A stretch of 64,000 nt of DNA from Prostheceraeus crozeri (lineage: Eukaryota > Platyhelminthes > Polycladida > Euryleptidae): assembly GCA_907163375.1 (NCBI GenBank), contig CAJQUW010010488.1:17740-81739 (forward strand), given 5' to 3'. Below the pieces are notes generated by a model that was given only the letters and a program-made list of their open reading frames with translations, made no database searches and had not been told where the DNA came from. Each line of letters begins with the position of its first letter. Within the stretch, counting starts at the first letter, position 1. Shown piece after piece: positions 52,695-64,000 of this stretch. A program made the position numbers and the translations under genes.

Positions 52695-52990
52695 GTCTCC
52701 GTGGCACAGCGATTAAGTCCTTGGCCTAGTGATTTTTCAGTCCAGTGGTCGAGACCCGTTACGTGATATTGGAAGTCGGCTAAAACATCACAACACTGGC
52801 GATAAAAGTCTGACTGTCAGCACCGTGACCGTCCAAACCCCCAGTATGGAGGAATAGTGACATTAAACCGACATTTTTCTTGAATGACTGACAGACCTAT
52901 GTGAAGACTCCATTTGCCGATGTAAACAGATAAGGTTAATACTATTCACATTGATCGCTTGTGTACGTGATTAAAGAACGTTGAAGCTAC
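52695..52990 (+). mobile_element. tRNA-derived SINE (plus strand)
   Basis: A-box-like GTGGCACAGCGATTAAGTCC (52701-52720) and B-box GGTCGAGACCC (52747-52757), followed by a 230-bp body ending near GTGATTAAAGAACGTTGA. Opposite orientation to the neighbouring SINE. Confidence 0.55.
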
Positions 52991-55900
52991 ATCATAATGA
53001 TGGAATATTCAGAAGCAGTAGAATGCAGCTGAGTGTTGATCTGTACTTGCCGATCACACAAAGGCCAATGGGATGAAAGTGCAAATATGAAAAGGAATAA
53101 TGACAACCCATTGTTGTTCCTGCTTTCTGTTCAACAACTAGCCTTAGTAAATCGACGAGATCAGCTTGAGAAATTCTTGTTACAACTAGGTCATTTTTGA
53201 TTTGTAGATAATTGATTGGAATTTTGTACTGCTTGTAAGTGTAGATCGATATACTGCGTTGAATGATACGCTTGGTCAAGATGCACTACCAATTATGCTT
53301 GGTTAGGATAAATCAATCTGTGGTTTTTGCGTAGTAATAATAATATGTTATATTTCGAAACGACAGACGCATAACGATTACAAATATTCAAGGGAGAAGA
53401 CAAGAAGTCAACAAGAAGTAGCATCACTATGAATCATTCGATGGATGAAGTTTTTTCCGTTGATCGCATTGATGGTCGTTCCCCGCAGTCTAGGTCTGAG
53501 GTTCCTGCAATGTGTTGTTTCCGGTGGTAGAAGTCGATGTAGCACGTGTCCCTGGTGCTGCACTATCTTTTAAACAAAACGTCCTTGATCTTTTAAGACA
53601 TTACTGATAATGTGCATGCGCATGCATTACTCATTGATTAATATACAGTGTTGCCGCAACGACCAGGGAGAAAATTCCTCAGCTTTCTCTAGGGCTACAT
53701 ATCGCATTAGGGGAGATGTTCCTAGAGGCCTTATCATAGCACACAACCTTGCACTCTTTCTCTAATGCTGTGTCATGCTGGACGTCAACTGAATTGATAT
53801 GAATCCATATACATATAGGGGAGAGCAGGGTTTATGGGCCATCTGAGTTAAAGGGGTTATAGAGACCACTAATTTCGCTCTAGGATCAAATTTTTCGGCC
53901 TAATCACTAGCTATGGACACAGACGCAACGTTCCGTGTGGGCCAACCACCAATATTTGCAAAAATTCGAAATTAATTTAATAATATTCCATAACAGTTAA
54001 ATTTAAGGTGCTCCCTACACAGAAGAGCGATCAACTTTTTTTAATTGACCGGTCAGCCGGAGATAGGTGGATAAACGGCATAACTTAAATTTTGACGAAT
54101 AATTGAGCCTTCTTGCTATGTGAAGGCATGATAATCAAAGCTGTGATTGCGAATAATCAGCATGACAGATGTAAATGTACACTGACAGATTGATTAATTC
54201 CAAGCGCTGACAAGAAAACACTAACATGAGACAACTTATTGATTGACAATATTGCAGATTGAGATAGCAATCCAAGTATGCGCTGAGACAGCAATTCACG
54301 TAATTACGTGAGATAACATGGCGTAGGCGTAGCCCACTGCAAATGCGAAATAGGCCTATTACTCTTTTTCATCCGACTTGTTAGGCCTCTTGTTGCTTAC
54401 ATCGCTTTCACTTTCGGTGACCTTTCACAACAACGTGCTGCGACGTATTTTCCTGTTGGCCATGTTTGCGCTTGAGAATGAAGAAATATAATTTTTCTGG
54501 CAACTTTTATGGTATTGCGGTGAATTGTGGGGGAGGGGGCCGTAACACCCCACGTTCAGTGACCATAACCCGCCCGATAAGGAAACAATGATTATTCTTC
54601 TCTTGCATCTCTTGTTCGCATCACATGAATACTACATACCTATTAGATTTTCACTTTATTTGTTCCCTGTAAAAAGTCTTGTACCTAATTTTCCTGATAT
54701 CGCAGCTAATTGCAGGTTCTTAAATTGTACGTGATAACAAACGAAAATAGGAAAATAAGTTGATGAAACTAAGGGATTGACAGGATTCACTGCGCATATT
54801 AGAGGAAAAAAGTTACTAATTTACAATTGATGGAGGCTTAGAGAACATACGCCTAATACAACTGGAGAACATATATTCATCAGCTTTGATAATGTGTAAA
54901 ACTACCATTTTTCCATGGCCAACACCTACATATACGGCACATGTTATACGGATATTTAGATGAAAAAAACTTTGAAATGAAACTTTACATCTTTAATGAC
55001 ACCATCAAAAATATTGCAAACGAAACAGAAATTGTAGCAAAAAGAAGAAAAAGCTTGAAATAAGCGGATATAATTACAATAAATACGAGGACTTTGAAAA
55101 TCGTTGCATTGCGACTCGACGCTATATGTTGAGCATTTGAAAACCAAGCGTTTCATCGGAATCCAAAGTACATCGACGGAATACAGAAGCGTTAAATCAG
55201 CTTAGTTTCATCGATGTCTTTTAATTCATTTAAGGATGTGCTTTAAAATGGCAAATAAATGCAAATCGGCGAAACTTTCAGTTTGTTAAAATCTTTCAGC
55301 TAAGAATTCCGCTGATGTGGCGATGTTTCTAATCAATCTAATGCAAACAATAGACAGAGTCACTTTGATATAGAAATTCATCATCAATAAATGTGACATC
55401 GACAGAACAGGATTAAGAACCTATTTGAAAACTCATCGGATCCACAGTCTTGCTTGTCATTCATGTATTTAAATGCTTTTTGTCTAATCCATGTGAAAGG
55501 TACAGACGACAAAACCGTTGGGTGTCTTGGATTTCATTTGTCTAGACGCACGGGATGTTAAAACTCAAAAACGACAATTGGCATAACCTCCAGAGTGCCC
55601 TCTTCGAATTTATCTTCATTGATTATTCATCTGGGCTATTTTTGTGACCGCAGGTTCACGAACTTTGTTATAATCATGTCCTGGTTGATTTGAATTCATA
55701 GCCATTGTTCCTGTGGACGTTGACTATCTAATGCTCGCACTTAAAGCATAAAAGATTCAAAAGATTCATGGTCGTTTTCAATGGTCAAATTATTAATGGT
55801 CTGCCAATATTTTGTCCTTTTAAACCTCACAATTACTTCGAATCAGTAAAAATAAATATTGATAAGTTACTCCTGTTGCGTCATGTAAATTGTTTACTTT

Positions 55901-56566
55901 CTTATCTGGAACATCGTTCTGTACAATATGCAGTTCAGAACTAATTATATATGGCGCAGATACCACGGCTCCGGATCCGACCCAAGACCCTTTGACGTAA
56001 TTCTATAGTCGAGCCACCAACAAGAGACCGAAAATGAGACTTTCCCAGAATGATGCACACCCTATGGCTACTACGAAACTGCACATCTGACGAAGTCTAC
56101 CACCAGTACCTCTTCTTGTCGGACAAGAACAAAGAAAGCACATGTAAATCCTGTGGGAAGCCGACTAAGGCTTTCGGTCAGATCATGCTTGTCTGTATTT
56201 CTGCGACTAAACAAGAAGTAGACCTACCTCGGCAAGTTCATCATAAGGTACAGTTCATGTACCTTTGCTTTAGAAGTTAAACACATTTACATTCATCAAA
56301 TCGTTTTTTGCCGTTAAACGCAGCATCTTGATTAAATTTTAGCTGAAACTTACTGTCTTCAAAATCAGAAATCGCAGGCATAAGCACACGCATGATAGAA
56401 AAGGACCACAAGACACTCCATACATGCTAAAAATTATGACTGATGACTTATCTGGTGCTTCCAACTTAAGATCCATTTTTATGAGGTATGGATGAGTCGC
56501 AGAGAGGGGCCCATGAATTTCTCCTGTTTTTAGGGGACTAATTAAAGTCTCTGATTCAGTCCCAAC
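52991..56566. other. No gene recognised
   Basis: 3.6 kb, presumably CLC-7 intron. At about 53825-54570 the ends (GGGTTTATGGGCC...GGGGTTA and TAACACCCC...CCATAACCCGCCC) look like very diverged inverted repeats of an old MITE. An open frame at 56050-56280 with CKSCGKP is unrecognised. Confidence 0.4.
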
Positions 56567-59363
56567 CAGGGTTGCCAACTCACATCGACAAAAATAGTGA
56601 CCATACTTCGTGGTTTATGTAGAATTTGAAAAAAACATGATTTTAATCTGTTTTACTCAAGTTGATCAATATTTAATCTATAAGTCGTTTTTTGTTTATT
56701 TCCATGTCATATTATCACAAAATGCAGTGTATCATACACTGCATACACTGTGTATGCGTGTTTTACGAATTTACTATAAGTTGATTCAAATAATAAAATT
56801 TATCTTATTTCGCATACATTATCAAAATGTTAAGTAATTTCTATGAGTTTGTTGTTTACAATGTACGAGTATACATGCACAAAAGATTCTTGAACATTAA
56901 GAACATGTACATACAATGATAATCAAAATAAAACGGATATATAACTGATTAACTGACTCTCTCTGTACATTTCTTTATACTTATCAAAGGATTCTTTGCG
57001 GGATATTAGAAAGGTTAAAAAAAAATTCACAATATACATGAAAACATAATAGCAGAAGAAGTAAATAAAACTTCCAAGAGTACTACCGAGAATAATTTCG
57101 AATCCATACAATAACCAAGAAATACACGTAAGTCAAACCCCCCCCAAATTAAGTCACATTTTCACAAATCGTCATCATAAGTTAACTTACAACTTCGAAA
57201 TGTGAGAATTTTTATTTTACCAATATTTAAACGATGCACACAATTTTTACATTTAACAATAAGCGCAATTTGCTCTACTTAAACATTTTGCTTCAAAGCT
57301 ACCTAAAAACATAGACTGTCATATCGGCAAGAGAAGACCGAAAAAAGGTTTTTAGTCAATTTCGATAACATTGAATCTGATTATAGTTTCATGAAATTCT
57401 GTTGTCAACGGTTAGACACACTATATTGCTCCAATGCAGGCTACGTTTCTTTTCTCCAAAATAGCCCACTCGCTGTCTCGTCTCATTCAACTTCATTTGT
57501 CCACCGCTTGAATGTTTCATTTCAGTTCATTTTGTGTGTGTCTTTTGAAGACGCCAACAATTCCTGAAGGGAGCGCGTTTGAGAAAATCACGTACAATTT
57601 CTGCACAAAGACAATTGTTTGGATACGTTCATGTACAGTGTTCCAGCCTTTTGTAACAACGTTCCAACAAACTGTCGGAGAACAAAGCATTCAAAATATG
57701 AGCGGTTCTGAGCGGTCTCATCACGAAACGAACAGAATCATAAAGCAAGGATCGCATCCTAACTTTGATTCAAACATCATCGGATTTCATACCCAGAAAA
57801 GCCACGCACCATTCGACTGCATGTTTTGATAAACGCGACCAGCATAAACGATTCAACAAAGATCCATCAGCTTTGGAAAATTAGTTTGAGTAGCATCGAC
57901 AACATTAACAAGTATCAATCAGGATGTTTGGACTGCATGTCGCGAGTTCATGCGATTGACAGCCAACGCCAGGTACATGGATATGCTTTGGAGAGCTCAT
58001 CAACTTTTTTTTCTTGTCATGGTTTTGTGATGTTCTTCATCTTCGCGTAGAAAATGTAAGATCCAAGAGTCTATACTTCAGTTTGAAGAAAAGTTTTGAA
58101 CCAAAGGTACAACACCTCGTCTTGTACGAGTCCCAAATATATCTTGGACCTTCTTTCAAATTCTTTGATCATCTTATTTCAAGCAATTTGCTTCTACATG
58201 GCGATGCTTTTCAAGAAGAATAAAAGCGAATCGTAAATCGACTCTAACACTGATCGGTTCACGTTCCAATCTAACAATTCGTCCACAGTAAATCGTTCGA
58301 TTGCAAAAAGATGGAATTATCCCCGATCCGAAATCGCAACTATGACGGGAAACCCAAAATATGGGAGTTCCCAAAGATTTGACATGTTACAACTCCAAAC
58401 CCTTGGCCTGTGTTGAAAGATGTGAAAAGGATCATAAGGCGGTTTTTATGGTGCATGAACAAATTGGTAGATGTGAATCAGCAGAGAGAGTGATTGACTG
58501 ACAATACATTTCTAAGATCACTGGCTGCTTCATATTTTTTTACCAGTTTTTTGCAGACGACAGGAAAATGACAAGAATTTTTTCCAAAAATAAAATCGAA
58601 AAAACATCCAAGAAACCTCGTGGGCTTGCAATAGTAGAGCTTTTTCAAACCAAGATACCTTTTGTGCTGGTGCTTGAAAATGAGGCCTTGCATTGGAGTG
58701 GAACGACAAAAATCAGAGAATTACTCAGCAAATTTGACAAAGAGTCTTGAGAATTCCCTGTGAAATTCATTTCTTATTTCGACCTTACTCAGCAAATGGC
58801 ATGATGTGACAACTGCAACCAGTGTTAGAAATCAATCAGATTTTCCCGCGACCTCTTTCAATCGGAGCAGAGACACCTTTTGGAGCCTGCAACGAATGAA
58901 TCAAAATACCTCGCTAAATACGCGTACGCTTTAAGGTTCATCTAAGTTGTCCAGATGTGGCTATATTTATTAAAAGAAAAAGAAATAGTATATACCTCCT
59001 GCTACACTTAATAAAAGGAGCAAGCGAGCAAAAAAGTGCATAATAAGAAACAACCATAATTAATTTGTTTAAAATTTTTTGTACAAGTGCAGTTTGGTGG
59101 TATTTTTGAATCTGTAATTGTTTCTCTCCATTCTGACATACGCCCATCAGTGTCTAACATTAATACGAGCGCATACAATGCGAGCTTAATTTATAGATAC
59201 AATTTATGTTATATATCCATACTGAAATAATGTTTTTTTTATTGTATCAATTCTTTTTAGTATTTTGAAATAAGGGGTCACTATTTTTTAGTGACTTGTG
59301 AAATAAATAGTTGACCAAATAGTGACCGGTAACTAAATAGTGACTCGAGTTGCGCAAACCCTG
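56567..59363. mobile_element. hAT-type element, 2.8 kb, no transposase recognised
   Basis: Left end CAGGGTTGCCAACTC and right end (reverse complement) CAGGGTTTGCGCAACTC. The flanking octamers GTCCCAAC (56559-56566) and GACCCAAA (59364-59371) agree at six of eight positions. AATAGTGAC repeats lie inside both ends. Interior open frames at 57512-58223 look unlike transposase. Confidence 0.6.
56722..56744. repeat. 10-bp perfect palindrome, ATGCAGTGTA
   Basis: ATGCAGTGTA, TCA loop, TACACTGCAT, followed by a further partial repeat of CATACACTG. Confidence 0.7.
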
Positions 59364-59371
59364 GACCCAAA

Positions 59372-61174
59372 CAACCAAGACCAGCTCATGATCGTTTAAT
59401 TTTGGCCACCAACATTTCATTCTTCCATAGTGAGGCATTATTCATACAAAAAATAAGTATTACATTTTGGTCAGACAAATCGATCATGGCGAAGGAGTTT
59501 TCAAAAAACTTCAATCTCGCATCTCACTTGGAAAAACAGACATTGCATTGATTGAGACAGAAAAGAGCATTGAACCGGGTAGATCTCGGCAGACGCGCAG
59601 ATTTGTAGCTGCCATGTGAAAAGACTAGCACTGCATTATCATCTACTATCCTCTGAAATCCAATTTTCAGCCTCACTCAAGCTAAGTTGAATCAATCACA
59701 GCACTTAGTCGGACAAGATGATTCAACTTCTTATCTTGTCAGGGAGTCTCTCATATTCACAAATACAAGGGTGAAAACAATCGGATACTTCCAAATGGAA
59801 ACGAAATCCCTTCTTAATATTCAAGCCACTTCTTCTTTCAAAGTATATTATTGCTTCTTGCTACCAGTATTTCGATTGGAAATGAGTCACATACATAATA
59901 AACCATAGCATTTTTAAGCAACCAACATTGTGCTCGGCGGGTACATCCAAAATTGAGGTGAGTAATCCATCTGCTTTGTTCGCCATAGAGCCTCTCGCTC
60001 AGACAAGTTGCGTTTTCGGTTGCAAACACAATCTGAACTCTCGCGCCACGGTGGAATTTTTCGATCACACCACCTGTGAGCTAATTTTTTGAGTATCTTT
60101 TAAAAACAAGAAAGCTATGGCCACCATATTTCTAGTAGATTTCTTACCTAGTTAATTATGCAAAATATTGACCGATGGCAACATGAAATTTTTGATCCAA
60201 CTAAGAATTTGTGCGTGGGATATATTATAAAAATTTGAATGTTTTGGGACTAATTTGGCTGATTTCGGTTATTTTTCCCTCTAAGGAAAAGGTGCGGTAA
60301 CAATTACTTATGAAATAAGTTGACATAACAAGAAGGATCTTACCTAACCAACATAAAAATTGCTAACAAATGTCATGTTTTCGAATTTGAAATAAATCTG
60401 TTTATTATGTATGCATGTTAGAAAATTTGAAAATTCAAAGTTCAAAATCTGAATTTTTATTATTTTTTGGCACTTTTTATATTCTGCATCTAATCAACAA
60501 TTAATGAAAATTTCAGAATCCATGCTTCTTTTAGCACTCAATTGTCTCGATTAAACAGGTTCTACGTCAATTATTGGGGTTGTTTCTTCACACTGCAGAA
60601 ACTAAATACAATACATGTCTATTTAGTTGAACGTAGAGAGTTTGAATAATTTGACCTTCTGGACCTCATCTACTAACAAAAGATGAAAGCTCAATAACGA
60701 TTAACTGATCATTATTTATCAACCACTTTGACCGGATCTTTCGATAAGTGTGTGGTTTATTGGTTTTTGTTGACATATTACATTTCAACTAGTGATACAA
60801 AATGTATTCATTTGTTAAAAATTGGCATTTTTGCCAGTCATCTTCACCTCAACCTAGTAGAAGACTTTGAAAATAAAATTCGAAGCAGCTTTTTCTGAAT
60901 CCCCTATTCGATTGAACTGTGTCGTTTGGCAAAATTGGTGTCCATAGTTTGGGATATTACATCAGGGCCCCTGGTGGGAGCTCCGTTCGGTTTAAAAATA
61001 CTCGCAAGGGGCGAGGGGTTAAGAAATCCGCGATCTTTTTGAAAATGCCAGGTAAAAAAGGAAACACAGTATAGTTAAGTATACAAGAAGATACGAAGGT
61101 TCAGTAGTAATTGCCGGACGGTCTACAGCGATATCCAACAACGGAATTACGACACTTGCATTCACTTTATTCCT
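59372..61174. other. No gene recognised
   Basis: 1.8 kb of AT-rich DNA without recognisable coding sequence. Confidence 0.4.
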
Positions 61175-61357
61175 TCACAGTGACGGAATACAAATACATA
61201 TAAATTCTATCAAGAGCCTGTGCATGGCGGTATACTTTTGTCGACACACCGGCTCCGACCTAGCTCTCTTCCCCACGGCTTCCGGAACGGCCGTCCAGTT
61301 CCCATCTATCGGCTCCGAGCCTTGGTTACGGATAACAAGAATGCCCTGAAAATGAAA
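61175..61357 (-). other. Possible unidentified exon
   Basis: A GC-rich island on the minus strand preceded by a good acceptor-like tract (TTTCATTTTCAG) and open through GILVIRNQGSEPIDGNWTAV to a stop. The composition differs sharply from its surroundings, which fits an exon, but I recognise no family and see no partner exon. Confidence 0.25.
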
Positions 61358-61369
61358 CTTCAACAGCAT

Positions 61370-64000
61370 TCAGACAATATTGTATTTTGATAAGATTATT
61401 GAATTCAGGCTCCCATTATAGTAATGCATGAATCTTAGATAGTCCACTCATCACTCTTCCTAAAATCTGAACCAACATCCAATTTATAACAGTTTAGACT
61501 AAATGAAATTAAAAAAACAATCATATTTCGCTCATACCGCACTTCTTTTGCATATGCTTGTAAGAATGGCATCCGCCCTTCACAAATACGTTTGATAACG
61601 GATTAAAAACACACAACAATTTACAATTTTCATCGTGCAGGCGATGATGCAATTGTGATACCAAACAAAGATGTTTCGCAACTCCATTCTTTAATTACTT
61701 GACACCAATTGCTATGATACGAGCTTCGCCGATTGAAAAGAATCAAATTTAAATAAACAAATGCTCTGCGAAGATCTTCCCAAAAGATTAGGAAATTGAT
61801 AAAAAGGAAAACAAGCGCTGATTTAAAATCAAACAATAAATACAAGAAAAATTTACATAAGCGAAATCAATCAGTCTTGATAGATCTTTTGATTCTACTA
61901 AAATGAAGAAAAAAAAAAAAAATTGAAAGAGTCGAATTATATAGCAGAAAAATGGTAGTTAAACAGAAACTCGCATACTGAATGAAGGACAATTTATATG
62001 ACTCTATAACACCACAAGCCATATGACGCAATATAAATGTGAAAATAAAGTCTTTACACACTAAAGTATATGAATAGCACTTTCATTTCGACTCATATAA
62101 AATTCATCCAAATGAACACTTCACAAAGAATTTTCCGTCCTTCATCTTCAGTGGCTGATATCGTAATAACCGGAAAACACAGACAAAAAAAGCCGTTTAG
62201 TTCTGTTTTTAAAACTCACAACTTTAAAAAACTATGGAAAGAGCTCGTGTTAATTGTTTTAAATAAAATATCTGTGTCATAAGCGTTTATTGAGAACTAA
62301 AATCATTCTGAGCGAGTTTTAAACTCGTACGGGCGATGATGGGAGAATGATTGTTCAAAGTTCACATCGATTGTGTAACGTTTATTTTCATAGTGGTAAA
62401 TGCTCTCCAATGCGCGGTTGTATCTGTCTAGTATTAAATTTCGCCGATGCGAACACTTTCCACATGTGCAAGACAAAAAGACACTATTCTTGCGAAGAAT
62501 AAAATGAGCGGTTTTCATGGTCTTGAAAACGGCAATTATTCCACCGTTGATCAGATTTTTATTGAAACAATGAATACGCCTTCCGATTCTTGAATGTAGG
62601 ACAATTTCCATCAAATAATCTTTTCTTTCATTATCTTCATCACTACTTCTGTATTCCAATTTAAAGGAATTATCTATTGCAACTGAATCATCCAACAAAG
62701 TCGAATAGATTCACCTGCATTTTACCAGTCACCTACGTTGACAATTCGAATTGGAGATCTGTATTGAGGAATTTAGCCTATCGATTCCGTGCACAAAGAT
62801 AGTCGCTCACTCTCCACTCGAACATTAGCATAAACATGAAGATTTGTAATCAGACACTATTCGCCCATGTCTGAGAAAAAATTTAACTCAAATGATTTTC
62901 GCCTTTGATAGGAATTGTGAAAAAACGCATAGATGTAGTCATTGCTCATCAATGGAGGGGTGTCGCTCTCGCATTAGTTGTCGTATGTTGTTTACAAGTA
63001 GATTACATGTAATCCGGAACAGATTACATGACTCACTACAGAACATATTTTCAAAAGTAAGGACTTTTATCTTCGAACATCAGGAGCTGGATCTGATGTC
63101 TCAGAAGCAGTTCAGCGGCAGCTTTGTATTGCTGAGTAAATCCTGTGGCCATTTTGGAAAAATGATCAATCAACTATCAACTGGTCAGCTGCATTTCTTC
63201 TGCTGCAGACATTGTCAAACATTTTACTTTGTTTGTTGATCGTGTGATAGCGCGGAACCATTACGAGTCCTATATGGCTCCAATGAGTTTGATTATCTAG
63301 TGAACAATATGAATTTCTTACGTTCACAAAAGTAACGCACAAAAGATGGCACATATTGCATGAAATAAAACTTGAAACATACATACAAAACTAAGAAGGT
63401 ATGGAAGTCCTTTGTACCTGAAGAAAAGTGCTAGATAACCATCGAAAAGGTTTGAAAGTTAAACAAAAAATGGCCAAAATATATTAGAAAACTCCTGACT
63501 CCTTCCAAATTTCTAATATCCGCCAGGATACTAGTACTTAAGGATACTTGAGTATTTTAGATTCTGTGTGAATTTTTAAAATTCTGTAGCCAGTGTATAA
63601 TCATTAAGTTGTTCAAAGCATTTCTAATATTCACTTTGTATGTATCTTGATAATGCTCAATAGATGATGAGCGAAACGTTGAATAATTCATTTTCCCTTT
63701 TATTTCAAAAATAATTATATAACAGCATAGCAAAGATATAACTCAACTGCATAACTAAGTAGCCTAATCACAGACACACTGAAATAATGTGGCAGAAAAG
63801 TAAATAGACACATATGGGGATGTAAACTATACAATTACTATGTAAGAACATAAAAAATTGTAGAACTCGTAGAGGTAAAAAGGAAATAGTGAAAAAAGCC
63901 AAATATCAAAAACCAAGATAACATCACAGAAATACATAGACAATAACTTTCAAATCATCAAATCTCCATAGAACTTGGTGAGAAAGACGCAATGAATTAA
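61370..64000. other. Right end of window, no gene recognised
   Basis: A minus-strand open frame of 131 codons at 62303-62698 (with a CTCGKCSHRRN segment) is the only sizeable one; it has no recognised relatives or promoter. The rest is AT-rich. Confidence 0.35.

Noticed and set aside
53646-53850. CAGTGTTGCCGCAAC resembling a hAT end
   Set aside because: No matching inverted end or flanking duplication found nearby.
62303-62698. 131-codon minus-strand open frame
   Set aside because: No recognisable domain, no splice or promoter signals, and AT-rich composition like the surroundings. Mentioned as a gap note only.

Overview
This is invertebrate genomic DNA: AT-rich, with intron-bearing host exons and dense transposable elements. 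No codon or marker evidence fixes the phylum; a marine invertebrate (mollusc, echinoderm, hemichordate or similar) is my guess, based only on the kinds of repeats present.

The left half (1254-33555) is a stack of four nested transposons, three of them bounded by exact target-site duplications (TSDs). (1) The outermost is a degenerate hAT DNA transposon, 1254-33555, TSD GTGATTAG, with a minus-strand BED-finger transposase. (2) Its transposase codon run is split by a 30,000-bp fold-back-type element, 2724-32723, TSD CAAGAATGT (9 bp, Mutator-like), with 354-bp terminal inverted repeats (TIRs) and 175-bp tandem repeats just inside them (seven copies left, about two right). (3) That element carries a Polinton/Maverick, 5587-29772, TSD AAGAGG, with 353-bp near-identical TIRs. 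(4) The Polinton carries a nearly intact Jockey-superfamily (CR1/L2-like) LINE, about 22.89-26.9 kb, minus strand.

The Polinton has the expected kit: packaging ATPase, chromodomain integrase, capsid-type proteins, adenain-like protease and protein-primed polymerase. Its polymerase is broken in several places and the capsid region is damaged, so it is a fossil. It also holds unusual cargo: a UBA-RING gene like a BIR-less IAP, an overlapping pair resembling PC4 and TATA-binding protein, an apparently spliced seven-exon accessory gene with a duplicated exon, and a divergent pair of small genes near the right end. Several genes share a TATATAAG-type promoter, and a 1.4-kb non-coding region carries E2F-like sites and a perfect hairpin.

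The right half (about 39.7-52.4 kb) holds the last five recognisable exons of a host CLC-7-type chloride/proton exchanger on the minus strand. Its introns contain a 1.36-kb DNA transposon with seven copies of a 15-mer, a hAT remnant, a LINE fragment and two tRNA-derived SINEs. Two further bounded hAT elements (36974-39261 and 56567-59363) and several MITEs flank it. The final 12 kb holds no gene I can name.
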